Source: CALANV01 sp036381615 (GTDB lineage Bacteria > Pseudomonadota > Alphaproteobacteria > CACIAM-22H2). From it: a stretch of DNA of 64,000 bases. The notes under the pieces are model-generated. The model was not told where the DNA came from. It made no database searches and worked only from the letters and a program-made list of their open reading frames with translations. Of this stretch, positions 17,190 through 25,865 are shown piece by piece. Position 1 is the stretch's first letter, and every line of letters starts with the position of its first letter. The translations under genes and the position numbers were made by a program. The stretch is from the NCBI GenBank assembly GCA_036381615.1, contig DASVCL010000031.1, positions 47,032-111,031 on the forward strand. Direction: 5' to 3'.

Positions 17190-18065
17190 TCAATCGCTCT
17201 CGTCCGGTGCGCCGCGCCGCCGGAACGGGTGGGCATAGTACGTCCCGAGGATCTTCACCTCGTGCGTGAAGAACCGCAGCTCCTCCAGCGCGCGGGCGAG
17301 GGCCGGCTGCCTGGGATGGCCTTCGACGTCGGCATAGAACTGCGCCGCTTCGAAGCGGCCGCCGACGAGATAGCTCTCGAGCTTGGTCATGTTGACGCCG
17401 TTGGTCGCGAAGCCGCCGAGCGCCTTGTAGAGCGCGGCAGGCACATTGCGCACGCGGAAGACGAATGTCGTCATCACCGGTCCCTTCCCGGGATCGGGAT
17501 CCACGCCGTCGCGCGACAGCACGACGAAGCGGGTCGTGTTGTGCTCGGCGTCCTCGATGTTCTTCCTGAGCGACTTGAGGCCATAAATCTCGCCGGCCAG
17601 CGCCGACGCGATCGCGGCGCGCGTGATGTCGCCCGACTTCGCCACTTCGGCGGCCGACCCTGCCGTGTCCGCGCCGACGACCCGCTGCAGACCGAGGGCG
17701 CGGATCGTACCGCGACACTGGTCAAGCGCCTGGACATGGCTCTGCACGGTACGGATCGTCTTGAGCGAGGCACCTTTCGGCGCCAGCAGATGGTGGTTCA
17801 CCCGCTGGAAGTGCTCGGCAACGATCTTCAGATTCGAATGCGGCATCAGGTGGTGGACGTCCGCCACCCGGCCCGCGACCGAATTCTCGATCGGGATCAT
17901 GGCGAGGCGCGCACGCCCGTCGCGCACGGCTGCGAAGGCGTCTTCGAAGCTGGCGCAGGGCAGCGTCTCGAGCTCGGGAAACGCGTGCCGGCACGCGAGA
18001 TCGGAATAGGCGCCGGGCTGCCCCTGAAAGGCGATGCGCGGCGGCGCAGTCCTCTTCCTTGCCAT
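17190..18065 (-). CDS. pheA: Prephenate dehydratase
   Basis: A 291-aa monofunctional enzyme converting prephenate to phenylpyruvate in phenylalanine synthesis. Visible motifs are IAFQGQPGAYSDLACRHAFP at the N-terminus, IPIENSVAGRV, SHVQALDQC and NTTRFVVLSR (the catalytic Thr-Arg-Phe). From about residue 200 there is an ACT regulatory domain with TFVFRVRN and NMTKLESYLVGG, whose ESxP-like region implies feedback by phenylalanine. There is no chorismate mutase domain. kdsB lies 9 bp upstream on the same strand and the two are probably co-transcribed. Confidence 0.95.
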   Translation of the reverse strand: MARKRTAPPRIAFQGQPGAYSDLACRHAFPELETLPCASFEDAFAAVRDGRARLAMIPIENSVAGRVADVHHLMPHSNLKIVAEHFQRVNHHLLAPKGASLKTIRTVQSHVQALDQCRGTIRALGLQRVVGADTAGSAAEVAKSGDITRAAIASALAGEIYGLKSLRKNIEDAEHNTTRFVVLSRDGVDPDPGKGPVMTTFVFRVRNVPAALYKALGGFATNGVNMTKLESYLVGGRFEAAQFYADVEGHPRQPALARALEELRFFTHEVKILGTYYAHPFRRRGAPDESD

Positions 18066-18074
18066 GATTCCCCC

Positions 18075-18836
18075 CTAGTCCCTCGGTCGCAGGAGCGCAC
18101 GCGCGCGATCGAGATCGGCCGGCGTATCGACGCCAAGCGGCACCGTGTCGACGCGGGCGACGTCGATGCGCATGCCGGCTTCGAGTGCGCGCAACTGCTC
18201 CAGGCGTTCGCGCCGCTCCAGCGTGCCGGGCGGCAGCCTCACGAACCGCGCGAGCGCGGCGCGGCGATAGGCATAGAGTCCGATGTGGTGATAGTGCGGC
18301 CCCGGTCCCGCCGGCACCGTGGCCCGGCTGAAATAGAGCGCGCGCCCGATCGGCGGCCGTCCGCCGCCGGCCTCGCGTTCGAACGCGGACACGACCTTGG
18401 TGACGTTGGGATCGGTCCGTTCCTCGTCGCGGACGATTTCGGCCGCGATCGTGCCGATGTCGACCCCGTCGTCCTCGAGCGGCGCCAGCGCGGCGCGCAC
18501 GGCGCGGGGCTCGATCGTCGGCAGGTCGCCCTGAACGTTGAGCACGGCGTCGAAGCGGCCCTCCGGATCGAGACGCTCGACGGCCTCGTGGACCCGGTCC
18601 GAGCCGGACGGATGATCGGGCCGGGTGAGAATCGCCTTGCCGCCGGCGGCCTCCACCGCGGCGGCGATCTCGGCTTCGGCGGCAGCGACCACGACGGGAC
18701 CGAGATCGGCCTCGCAGGCGCGCCGCCAGACGTGGACGATCATCGGCTCGCCGTGGATGTCGGCGAGCGGCTTGCCGGGAAGCCGCGTCGCCTGCAGGCG
18801 CGCGGGAATGACGATGATCGGGCGCTGTGGTGGCAT
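18075..18836 (-). CDS. kdsB: CMP-KDO synthetase
   Basis: A 253-aa 3-deoxy-manno-octulosonate cytidylyltransferase that activates KDO for lipopolysaccharide core synthesis. Motifs are IPARLQATRLPGKPLADI, HPSGSDRVHEAV, VLNVQGDLP and HIGLYAYRR. The ATG at 18836 was chosen because it places the IPARL nucleotide-binding motif at the usual position; the open frame upstream looks non-coding. It is divergent from cycM over 263 bp, in which I see no clear element. Confidence 0.94.
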   Translation of the reverse strand: MPPQRPIIVIPARLQATRLPGKPLADIHGEPMIVHVWRRACEADLGPVVVAAAEAEIAAAVEAAGGKAILTRPDHPSGSDRVHEAVERLDPEGRFDAVLNVQGDLPTIEPRAVRAALAPLEDDGVDIGTIAAEIVRDEERTDPNVTKVVSAFEREAGGGRPPIGRALYFSRATVPAGPGPHYHHIGLYAYRRAALARFVRLPPGTLERRERLEQLRALEAGMRIDVARVDTVPLGVDTPADLDRARALLRPRD

Positions 18837-19099
18837 CGGCGTGTCGTGTTCCGGGAACTGCGGCGTTTCGTCGCGGGGCGGCCGGTCGGACCGTAGACGG
18901 GGTGGGTTGGCGGATGGTAGGGCGCACAGTATAACGGCCGCGTCCAAACCGGAACCCCTTGCGGTAGCAAGCTCATCCCGGCAAGGAGTTCTTCTCGGAT
19001 CAGGTTTTCGCGGTTGAACCGTCGAGTGCCGGGCGGATAGATTTTCGCCGCTTCGCGCCCGCGTTTCGGTCGCTTCAGAGAGCCGGAGACAAGACAGAC

Positions 19100-19642
19100 A
19101 TGGACTCGTTCGAATGGAACAAGGTCGCAGGCGCGTTTCTCTCCGCCCTGCTCGTCGTGACCGCCCTCGGGTTCGTCGGCCGGATGCTGGTATCGCCGCA
19201 CCGGCTCGAGAAAAACGCCTATGTCGTCGCCGGCGTCGAGCGCGAGGCGCCGGCGCAGCCGGCGGCGCAGGCTGCCGCCCCGACGGTCGAACCCATCGCG
19301 CCGTTGCTGGCGTCGGCCAACGCCCAGGCGGGCCAAGGCGTCGCGAAGCAATGCGCCGCGTGCCACACGTTCGAGAAGGGTGGCGCCAACCGCGTCGGCC
19401 CCAATCTCTGGGGCGTGGTCGGCGCCGACAAGGCGCACGCCCAGGGCTTCAACTACTCGCAGGCGATGCAGAGCGCGGAGGGCACCTGGAGCTACGAGGA
19501 TTTGAACAAGTTTCTCGCCAATCCGAAGGAATTCATACCGGGCACGCGGATGGCCTTCGCCGGCCTGCGCAAGGCCGAGGACCGCGCCAACCTGATCGCC
19601 TGGCTGCGGACGCAGAGCGACAACCCGCCGCCCCTGCCCTGA
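19100..19642 (+). CDS. cycM: Membrane-anchored cytochrome c (CycM/c552 type)
   Basis: A 180-aa class I cytochrome c with an uncleaved N-terminal membrane anchor (residues about 8-28), an Ala/Pro-rich linker and a haem domain. The haem site is CAACH at residues 85-89. The sixth ligand is Met151 in PGTRMAF. Alphaproteobacterial CycM carries electrons from the bc1 complex to the aa3-type oxidase, and a ctaD gene sits at the far end of this window. The position next to kdsB and pheA is common in Alphaproteobacteria. Confidence 0.93.
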   Translation: MDSFEWNKVAGAFLSALLVVTALGFVGRMLVSPHRLEKNAYVVAGVEREAPAQPAAQAAAPTVEPIAPLLASANAQAGQGVAKQCAACHTFEKGGANRVGPNLWGVVGADKAHAQGFNYSQAMQSAEGTWSYEDLNKFLANPKEFIPGTRMAFAGLRKAEDRANLIAWLRTQSDNPPPLP

Positions 19643-19658
19643 TCTTCGCCACGGGCCC

Positions 19659-19685
19659 GGCCGGCTGCCGTTCGGCACGCCGGCC
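19659..19685 (+). terminator. Hairpin downstream of cycM
   Basis: A near-perfect stem of GGCCGGCTGCCG (19659-19670) against CGGCA-C-GCCGGCC (19673-19685), with one bulged C, lies 17 bp after the cycM stop. Only a short T run follows (ATTTCAG), so termination efficiency is uncertain. Confidence 0.4.
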
Positions 19686-19793
19686 GGCGCCGGCATTTCA
19701 GTCGAAAATCACGCCGATTCCACGGCCGTCTTCAGACTAGCTTAACGGTTCCCGCCGTCTAATGGACTCGTTCCGCCCAGGGAGGGACGAGCC

Positions 19794-20297
19794 ATGCAAC
19801 AAGCCCCTTGCGAAGGCGCTGTCGCCCCGAGCATCCCGCCCTTGCGCATCGCGATGCCGGAGGGCCTCGAACGCCGCGCCTGCTCCATCGCCGTACAGTA
19901 CTGGCGCAGCATCGCCGGCGCGCAACGCTACCCGTCCCGCCGTCAGGTCACGCGGGAAAGCGCGCGCGACTTGTGGGACCACCTCTTCATCATCCAGGTT
20001 GCGCCGAAACCGGCGGACAGCGTCTTCGTCCAGGCCGGCGCCGTGCTGTGCCGTGCGCTCGGCCGCGACCCGACCGGACAGAAGGTGGCCGACATGCTGC
20101 CGCACGACGTCGTCGCCCGTTCACTCTATTTCCAGCGGACGTCATGCGACCTCATGGCGCCGATCGACGAGGCCGGCAAATGGACCCGGCCGGACGGCAC
20201 GACGTTGCTCTACCGCTCGGTCGTAATGCCGCTCAGCGACGACCAACGTTCGGCGAACTACCTGCTGGGCGCGTTCAGCTACCGCACCGTCGCCTGA
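19794..20297 (+). CDS. PAS_5-domain (DUF1457-like) protein
   Basis: A 167-aa soluble protein. The stretch from about residue 30 to 165 follows the PAS_5 pattern seen in many Alphaproteobacteria: YWRSIAGAQRYPSRRQVTRE, RDLWDHLFIIQV, CRALGRDPTG and YRSVVMPLSDD, close to the end. Proteins of this type are stand-alone PAS modules without an output domain and without established function; a sensory adaptor role is possible. A strong ribosome-binding site (GGAGGGACGAGCC) precedes the ATG. Confidence 0.78.
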   Translation: MQQAPCEGAVAPSIPPLRIAMPEGLERRACSIAVQYWRSIAGAQRYPSRRQVTRESARDLWDHLFIIQVAPKPADSVFVQAGAVLCRALGRDPTGQKVADMLPHDVVARSLYFQRTSCDLMAPIDEAGKWTRPDGTTLLYRSVVMPLSDDQRSANYLLGAFSYRTVA

Positions 20298-20367
20298 CGC
20301 GCAGGGATCCGACGCACGCGTGGCCGCAGAGAGAACTCTCCGGCCCGCGCCCGTCGTTTTGCCCCCT

Positions 20368-20949
20368 TTAACGCGCCGGCGGTGCCGCCGGACCGGTGCC
20401 CGAAGCGCCTGACCGCTGACGGGCCGCCTCGGCCTCCGTCTCTGTCGCACGCCGCGCCCGATCGGCCTCGGCCTCCTTGTCCTCCTTCGTCTTGAAGGCG
20501 GGTGCCTGCTCGAGTTGACCCTTGTTCATCGAGATCATCGCCGATTTGCCATCGGCCGCGACCTTGACCTGGTCCCACGGCACGGCGACGTGCTTGTCGC
20601 CGATCCCGAGGAAGCCGCCGACCGAGACGAGCACGGCCGACACGCGGCCGTCGTTTTCGATCACGAGATCGCTGACCTTGCCGATGTTCTCGTTTTGCGG
20701 GTTGCTGACGCGCATGCCGATCAGGTTGTCGGCCCGCGTCTGGTCGTCCTTCTGCTCCGTGACGATCGCATCCGACGGCGCGGTCGCGCTGCCGGATTTC
20801 TCGGTCATCGCGGGCTTGTCGGCGGGCTCAGCTGGCGAGGCCGCCGGCGGCGACGGCGCCGGGGTCTGTGGCGCTTGGGCACGCGCATCGGCCGCGGCAC
20901 CTGCCAAGGCGAGAACCACGGCCGTGGATGTCAAAAGTCGGTAGATCAT
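20368..20949 (-). CDS. Exported PRC-barrel domain protein
   Basis: A 193-aa protein: a signal peptide (about 1-24, ending ADARAQA), a Pro/Ala-rich linker to about residue 70, a PRC-barrel domain (NLIGMRVSNPQNENIGKVSD ... VGGFLGIGDKHVAVPWDQVK), and a charged helical C-terminal tail rich in Lys, Glu and Ala. PRC-barrel proteins of this form are frequent members of the alphaproteobacterial general stress response. An exact EcfG-type promoter signature sits about 124 bp upstream, supporting that here. The biochemical role is unknown. Confidence 0.85.
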   Translation of the reverse strand: MIYRLLTSTAVVLALAGAAADARAQAPQTPAPSPPAASPAEPADKPAMTEKSGSATAPSDAIVTEQKDDQTRADNLIGMRVSNPQNENIGKVSDLVIENDGRVSAVLVSVGGFLGIGDKHVAVPWDQVKVAADGKSAMISMNKGQLEQAPAFKTKEDKEAEADRARRATETEAEAARQRSGASGTGPAAPPAR

Positions 20950-21072
20950 GCAGCCACTCCTTCGCTGTGAACCGAACGCGTGGACCAAGCGCGATCCCGA
21001 CCTCGCCTCCCAAGATCTTGTAATGAGGGTCGGACGAACCAACCACCATTGGTTCACCCGACCTACGCTGAG

Positions 21073-21098
21073 AACGCGCTGAAGTCGAAGGGAGTTCC
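21073..21098 (-). promoter_or_regulatory. EcfG-type promoter signature reading towards the PRC-barrel gene
   Basis: On the minus strand GGAAC (21098-21094), 17 bp, then CGTT (21076-21073): an exact consensus match. It lies in the 259-bp divergent gap between the PRC-barrel gene (start 20949) and hisN (start 21209) and would give a leader of about 115 nt for the PRC-barrel gene. Confidence 0.6.
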
Positions 21099-21208
21099 GG
21101 CCGGAAGCCGCAGCCCGGCCGCTGCGGCCGAGCCGGGCGCGGTCGAAATTCCTTTCGCCGTCCGCAAGGCCGCGCCATCTTCTGGCAAAGACACGAACGA
21201 CCGCTGCC

Positions 21209-21982
21209 ATGGCTGAACGTCTCGACGCCTATATCCAGCTTGCCGAGCGCCTCGCCGACCGTGCCGGCGCCATCATACGCCGCCATTTCCGCACCCAGTT
21301 CACGGTCGACGACAAATCCGACTTATCGCCGGTGACCATCGCCGACCGCGAAGCGGAGCTGGCGATGCGGGAACTCATTGCGGCAACGTTCCCCGAGCAC
21401 GGCATCATCGGCGAGGAGCACGGCCGCGAGCGCGAGGGGGCAAGCCATGTCTGGGTGATCGACCCGATCGACGGGACGAAGTCATTCATCACCGGCCGTC
21501 CGCTGTTCGGCTCGCTCATCGCGCTGTGCCGGGACGGACGGCCGGTCGTCGGCGTGATCGACTGTCCCGCGATCGGCGAGCGCTGGGTGGGCGCCTATGG
21601 ACATCCGACGCTGCATCAGGGCAGGCCGGTGCGCACGCGTGCCTGCGACGCGCTGGCCCGCGCCGCGCTCTACTGCACCTCGCCGCACATGTTCGACGGC
21701 GACGACTTCGTCCGCTTCGAACGCGTGCGCCGGCAGGTGAAGCTGCCGATGTATGGCGGCGACTGCTATGCCTACGGGCTGGTGGCAAGCGGCTTCGCCG
21801 ACCTCGTCATCGAGTCGGGCCTGAAGGTCTACGACTACGCCGCGATCGTCCCCATCGTCGAGGGCGCCGGCGGTACCATGACGGACTGGCGTGGCCGCGC
21901 GCTCGATCTGTCATCCGACGGGCGCGTCGTCGTCGCCGGCGACGCGCGCGTGCATGGTCAGGCCTTGGCCCTGCTGCAATGA
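21209..21982 (+). CDS. hisN: Inositol-monophosphatase-family phosphatase, probable histidinol-phosphatase
   Basis: A 257-aa Mg-dependent phosphatase of the IMPase fold. Metal ligands are in GIIGEEHG, WVIDPIDGTKSFITG and the late VYDYAAIVPIVEGAGG (Asp). The segment TGRPLFGSLIALCRDGRPVV and YGGDCYAYGLVASG match the HisN-type histidinol-phosphatases that replace HisB/HisK in Alphaproteobacteria and Actinobacteria. Inositol or fructose-1,6-bisphosphate activity is the alternative. No other his gene is present. Its stop codon overlaps the ATG of the DUF3750 gene by four bases. Confidence 0.8.
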   Translation: MAERLDAYIQLAERLADRAGAIIRRHFRTQFTVDDKSDLSPVTIADREAELAMRELIAATFPEHGIIGEEHGREREGASHVWVIDPIDGTKSFITGRPLFGSLIALCRDGRPVVGVIDCPAIGERWVGAYGHPTLHQGRPVRTRACDALARAALYCTSPHMFDGDDFVRFERVRRQVKLPMYGGDCYAYGLVASGFADLVIESGLKVYDYAAIVPIVEGAGGTMTDWRGRALDLSSDGRVVVAGDARVHGQALALLQ

Positions 21983-22713
21983 AGCGCGCCGTCGCCCTCT
22001 TCGTCCTGCTGTTCCTGGCACCGATCGGCGTGAACTCGGCGATCATCGAGCGCGCCGGCACGTCCTGGGCGACGGCCCGTCGCGATGCGACGGGGCTTGC
22101 GCCGGACCCGGTGGCGACGCCCGAAGCGGTCGTCCAGGTTTATGCGGCGCGGGCGTTCGACTGGCGCGGCATCTTCAGCGTCCATACCTGGGTCGTGGTG
22201 AAGCCCACGGGCGCCGACGCCTATACCCGGTACGAGGTCATGGGTTGGGGTGTGGAACGCGGCGTACCGTCGATCCGGATCAACCGCACGGGGCCGGACA
22301 ATTACTGGTTCGGCAGCCGACCGACGGTGCTGCTCGACCGCCGCGGGCCCGGGGTCGACGCCCTGATCGAAAAGATCAGGGCGGCTGTCCAATCCTATCC
22401 CTATCCCGACTTTTACCGCACCTGGCCCGGCCCCAACAGCAACACGTTCATCGCCCACATCGCCCGTGCGGTGCCGGAACTCGGCCTGGAGATGCCGAAC
22501 AACGCCGTCGGCAAGGATTTCCTGACCGGGTCGATCGTGGCGCCGAGCCCCAGCGGCACCGGTTTCCAGCTTTCGCTGTTCGGGCTGGCCGGGGTTCTGC
22601 TGGCGGTCGACGAAGGCATCGAGGTGAACCTGCTGGGTCTCAGCTTCGGCATCGACGTCACCGATCCCGCGCTCAAGCTGCCCGGCATCGGGCGGATCGG
22701 CATTGCCTCCTGA
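21979..22713 (+). CDS. DUF3750 family protein
   Basis: A 244-aa protein with an N-terminal hydrophobic signal or anchor (FVLLFLAPIGVNSAI). It has the DUF3750 pattern: VYAARAFDWRGIFSVHTWVV, YEVMGWGVERG, YPYPDFYRTWPGPNSNTFIA. The invariant His, Asn and Thr residues suggest a papain-like/transglutaminase-like fold acting in the envelope, but this is inference. It is translationally coupled to hisN (ATGA overlap) and 127 bp upstream of yejA. Confidence 0.78.
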   Translation: MKRAVALFVLLFLAPIGVNSAIIERAGTSWATARRDATGLAPDPVATPEAVVQVYAARAFDWRGIFSVHTWVVVKPTGADAYTRYEVMGWGVERGVPSIRINRTGPDNYWFGSRPTVLLDRRGPGVDALIEKIRAAVQSYPYPDFYRTWPGPNSNTFIAHIARAVPELGLEMPNNAVGKDFLTGSIVAPSPSGTGFQLSLFGLAGVLLAVDEGIEVNLLGLSFGIDVTDPALKLPGIGRIGIAS

Positions 22714-22840
22714 TCCTGGAGATAAAATTGGGCGCCACGGGCGCCCGGAAAGCCGATTGCGCCCCAAAAGTGCCCCGTTTCGGTGCTTTTCCTTGCCCCA
22801 GGGACGTCATCAAGACAGAGTTGGGACATTCGTTAACAGC

Positions 22841-24709
22841 ATGAGATCGGCCATGCCGTTCCTCGGACGCGCCGCCGGCCTGTTCGCGCTCGCCGGCCTC
22901 CTCGCCGCATCGCCCGGGTCGGCGCAGACCCAGGCCCCCGATTCCGGGGGTGCAGCCGTCACCGTGGCGCACGCCATCGCCATGCACGGCGACGTGAAGT
23001 ACGGACCCGATTTCAAGCACTTCGCCTACGCGGACCCGAACGCGGTGAAGGGCGGCGAGGTGAAGTTCCATGCCATCGGCACGTTCGACAATCTCAACCC
23101 GTTCATCCTGCGCGGCGTCGCGGCCGTCGGCGCGGCAGCGATCTACGACCGGCTGATGACCTCGTCGGCCGACGAACCCTTTACCGAATACTGCCTGGTC
23201 TGCGAGACGGTCGAGGTACCGGCAGACCGGTCATGGGTCGCGTTCAACCTGCGGCCCGAAGCACGGTTTCACGACGGCAGGCCGATCACGGTCGAGGACG
23301 TCATCTGGACGTTCGAGACGCTCAAGACCAAGGGCCATCCGTTCTATCGCTCGTATTACGCCAGCGTGGCAAAGGCCGAGAAGGTGGGCGAGCGAAAGAT
23401 CCGCTTCACGTTCTCGGGCGGCATCAACCGCGAACTGCCGCTTATCGTCGGCCAGCTGCCGGTGCTGCCCAAGCACTATTGGGAAGGGCGCGAATTCGAC
23501 AAGACCACGCTCGAACCGCCGCTCGGCTCCGGCCCCTACAGGATCGATTCCTTCGAGGCCGGCCGCTACATCACGCTGCGGCGCGTGCCGGACTACTGGG
23601 GCGCAAAGCTGCCGGTCAATGTCGGTCACTACAATTTCGACGTCATCCGCTACGACTACTACCGCGACAACACGGTCGCGCTCGAGGCGTTCAAGGCCGG
23701 CGAATACGACCTGCGCGTCGAGAACCAGGCGCTCGCCTGGGCCACCGGCTATGACAGCCCGGCGCGCGCAGCCGGGCTCTACAGGCTCGAGGAACTGCCG
23801 TTCGAGCGGACCACCGGCATGCAGGGCTTCGTCATGAACTTGCGCCGGCCCCTGTTCAAGGACCGGCGTGTGCGCGAGGCGATGACGTACGCATTCGACT
23901 TCGAATGGTCGAACAGGAACCTGTTCCATGGCGCCTACACGCGCACGCGCAGCTATTTCGACAACTCCGAGCTTGCGGCGCGCGGCTTGCCGGGGCCGGA
24001 GGAGCTGAAGCTGCTGGAGCCGCTGCGCGGCAAGATTCCCGACGAGGTGTTCACCAAGGAATTCAACCCGCCGAAGACCGACGGCTCGGGCAACTGGCGT
24101 GACAACCAGCGGGCGGCGCTGCGGCTCCTGCGCGAGGCCGGCTACAAGTTCGAGAATCAGCGCCTCGTCGGCCCCGACGGAAATCCGGTGAGCTTCGAGA
24201 TCCTGCTCAGCAGCCCGCAGTTCGAGCGCGTCATGCTGCCCTATGCCGAGAACCTGAAACGCCTCGGCATCGACGCCCGCGTCCGCACGGTCGACCCGGC
24301 GCAGTACCAGCGACGCATGGACGAATTCGACTTCGACATGACGGTCGAGGTCTTCGGGCAGTCGGAGTCCCCGGGCAACGAGCAGCGCGACTATTGGAGC
24401 TCCCGTGCGGCCGACACGCCCGGCAGCCGCAACACGGCCGGCATCAAGTCCGACGCGATCGATTCGCTGATCGAGGCCATCATCGCCGCACCCGATCGCG
24501 ACAGTCTCGTGGTCCGCACGCGGGCCCTCGACCGGGTGCTGCAATGGGGTCACTACGTCGTTCCCAACTGGCACACCCGCGTCACGCGCGTCGCCTACTG
24601 GGACCGCTTCGCACGGCCCGCGATCACGCCGGACGTCGGCTTCCTTTCGTCCGTCTGGTGGGTCGACCCGCAGAAGGACGCCGCGCTCAAGGCGAAGCGC
24701 GGCCGCTGA
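22841..24709 (+). CDS. yejA: Family 5 extracellular solute-binding protein (YejA-like)
   Basis: A 622-aa periplasmic peptide-binding lipoprotein-class receptor with a cleaved signal peptide (residues 1-28, ending GSAQTQ). The family 5 pattern is clear: HFAYADPNAVKGGEVKFHAI near the start, the SBP_bac_5 block FNLRPEARFHDGRPITVEDV and the C-terminal NWHTRVTRVAYWDRFARP. YejA proteins deliver oligopeptides and the peptide antibiotic microcin C to YejBEF. It starts the transporter operon. Confidence 0.92.
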   Translation: MRSAMPFLGRAAGLFALAGLLAASPGSAQTQAPDSGGAAVTVAHAIAMHGDVKYGPDFKHFAYADPNAVKGGEVKFHAIGTFDNLNPFILRGVAAVGAAAIYDRLMTSSADEPFTEYCLVCETVEVPADRSWVAFNLRPEARFHDGRPITVEDVIWTFETLKTKGHPFYRSYYASVAKAEKVGERKIRFTFSGGINRELPLIVGQLPVLPKHYWEGREFDKTTLEPPLGSGPYRIDSFEAGRYITLRRVPDYWGAKLPVNVGHYNFDVIRYDYYRDNTVALEAFKAGEYDLRVENQALAWATGYDSPARAAGLYRLEELPFERTTGMQGFVMNLRRPLFKDRRVREAMTYAFDFEWSNRNLFHGAYTRTRSYFDNSELAARGLPGPEELKLLEPLRGKIPDEVFTKEFNPPKTDGSGNWRDNQRAALRLLREAGYKFENQRLVGPDGNPVSFEILLSSPQFERVMLPYAENLKRLGIDARVRTVDPAQYQRRMDEFDFDMTVEVFGQSESPGNEQRDYWSSRAADTPGSRNTAGIKSDAIDSLIEAIIAAPDRDSLVVRTRALDRVLQWGHYVVPNWHTRVTRVAYWDRFARPAITPDVGFLSSVWWVDPQKDAALKAKRGR

Positions 24710-24752
24710 CGTCCATGCGTCCAGCCCCCGCGTCTTGCCGTCAGGAAACCCG

Positions 24753-25862
24753 ATGCTCGCCTATATCATCCGGCGCCTGCTGCTGCTGATTCCGACCCTG
24801 TTCGGGATCATGGTGATCAACTTCGCCATCGTGCAGGTGGCGCCGGGCGGCCCCATCGACGTCGTCATCGCGCAGCTTCGCGGCACCGCGACGGATCCGA
24901 CGCAGCGCTTCACCGGCGGGCAGGGTGAACTCGTGCAGGGCCAGTCCGACCGCGGCGGTACCGGCACGACCGGGGAGGCCGCGAAATACCGCGGCGCCCG
25001 CGGCATCGATCCGGCCCTGATCAAGGAGCTGGAGAAGACGTTCGGCTTCGACCGGCCGATGCACGAGCGTTTCGTTCTGATGATGGGGCGCTATTTGACC
25101 TTCGACTTCGGCACCTCGTTCTTCCGCGATCGCCGCGTCGTCGATCTCATCCTGGAGAAAATGCCGGTCTCGATCTCGCTGGGATTGTGGAGCACGCTTC
25201 TCATCTATCTGATCTCGATCCCGCTCGGCATCCGCAAGGCGGTGCGCGACGGCTCCCGCTTCGACGTGTGGACGTCGAGCGTGATCATCGTCGGATATGC
25301 GATCCCGAGCTTCCTGTTCGCGGTCCTGCTGATCGTGCTGTTCGCCGGTGGCAGTTTCCTGCAGATCTTTCCGTTGCGCGGTCTGGTCTCGGAGAACTTC
25401 GCGGACCTGCCGTGGTGGGGCAAGGCGCTGGACTACGCCTGGCACATGGTGCTGCCGGTTACGGCACTCGTCATCGGCGGCTTTGCCGGCCTGACGATGC
25501 TCACAAAGAACTCGTTCATGGACGAGATCAACAAGCAGTACGTGATCACCGCGCGCGCCAAGGGCCTGACGGAGCGGCGCGTGCTCTACGGCCACGTCTT
25601 CCGCAACGCGATGCTGCTGATCATCGCCGGGTTCCCGGGCGCGTTCGTGAGCATCCTCTTCACCGGCGCACTCCTGATCGAGATCATCTTCTCGCTCGAT
25701 GGGTTGGGGCTGCTCGGGTTCGAGGCCGCGATCAATCGCGACTATCCGATCATGTTCGCGACGCTCTATTTCTTTACGCTGCTCGGGCTCCTGATGAAGA
25801 TCGTGAGCGATCTCACCTATACACTCGTCGATCCGCGGATCGATTTCGAGGCGCGGGGCTGA
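24753..25862 (+). CDS. yejB: ABC transporter permease YejB
   Basis: A 369-aa inner-membrane permease of the oligopeptide class, starting at ATG 24753 after an AGGAAA site. It opens with AYIIRRLLLLIPTLFGIMVI, the usual DppB/YejB N-terminal helix. It contains a YejB-type hydrophilic insertion (residues about 40-95, between helix 1 and the periplasmic loop). The EAA loop that docks on the ATPase reads NKQYVITARAKGLTERRVLY. The next gene starts 3 bp after its stop. Confidence 0.93.
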   Translation: MLAYIIRRLLLLIPTLFGIMVINFAIVQVAPGGPIDVVIAQLRGTATDPTQRFTGGQGELVQGQSDRGGTGTTGEAAKYRGARGIDPALIKELEKTFGFDRPMHERFVLMMGRYLTFDFGTSFFRDRRVVDLILEKMPVSISLGLWSTLLIYLISIPLGIRKAVRDGSRFDVWTSSVIIVGYAIPSFLFAVLLIVLFAGGSFLQIFPLRGLVSENFADLPWWGKALDYAWHMVLPVTALVIGGFAGLTMLTKNSFMDEINKQYVITARAKGLTERRVLYGHVFRNAMLLIIAGFPGAFVSILFTGALLIEIIFSLDGLGLLGFEAAINRDYPIMFATLYFFTLLGLLMKIVSDLTYTLVDPRIDFEARG

Positions 25863-25865
25863 ACG

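Noticed and set aside
17229..18896. 555-codon open frame opposite pheA and kdsB
   Set aside because: It is the antisense shadow of two well-supported enzymes. High G+C leaves few stops in this frame; the product has no recognisable motif and is rich in Arg, Gly and His.
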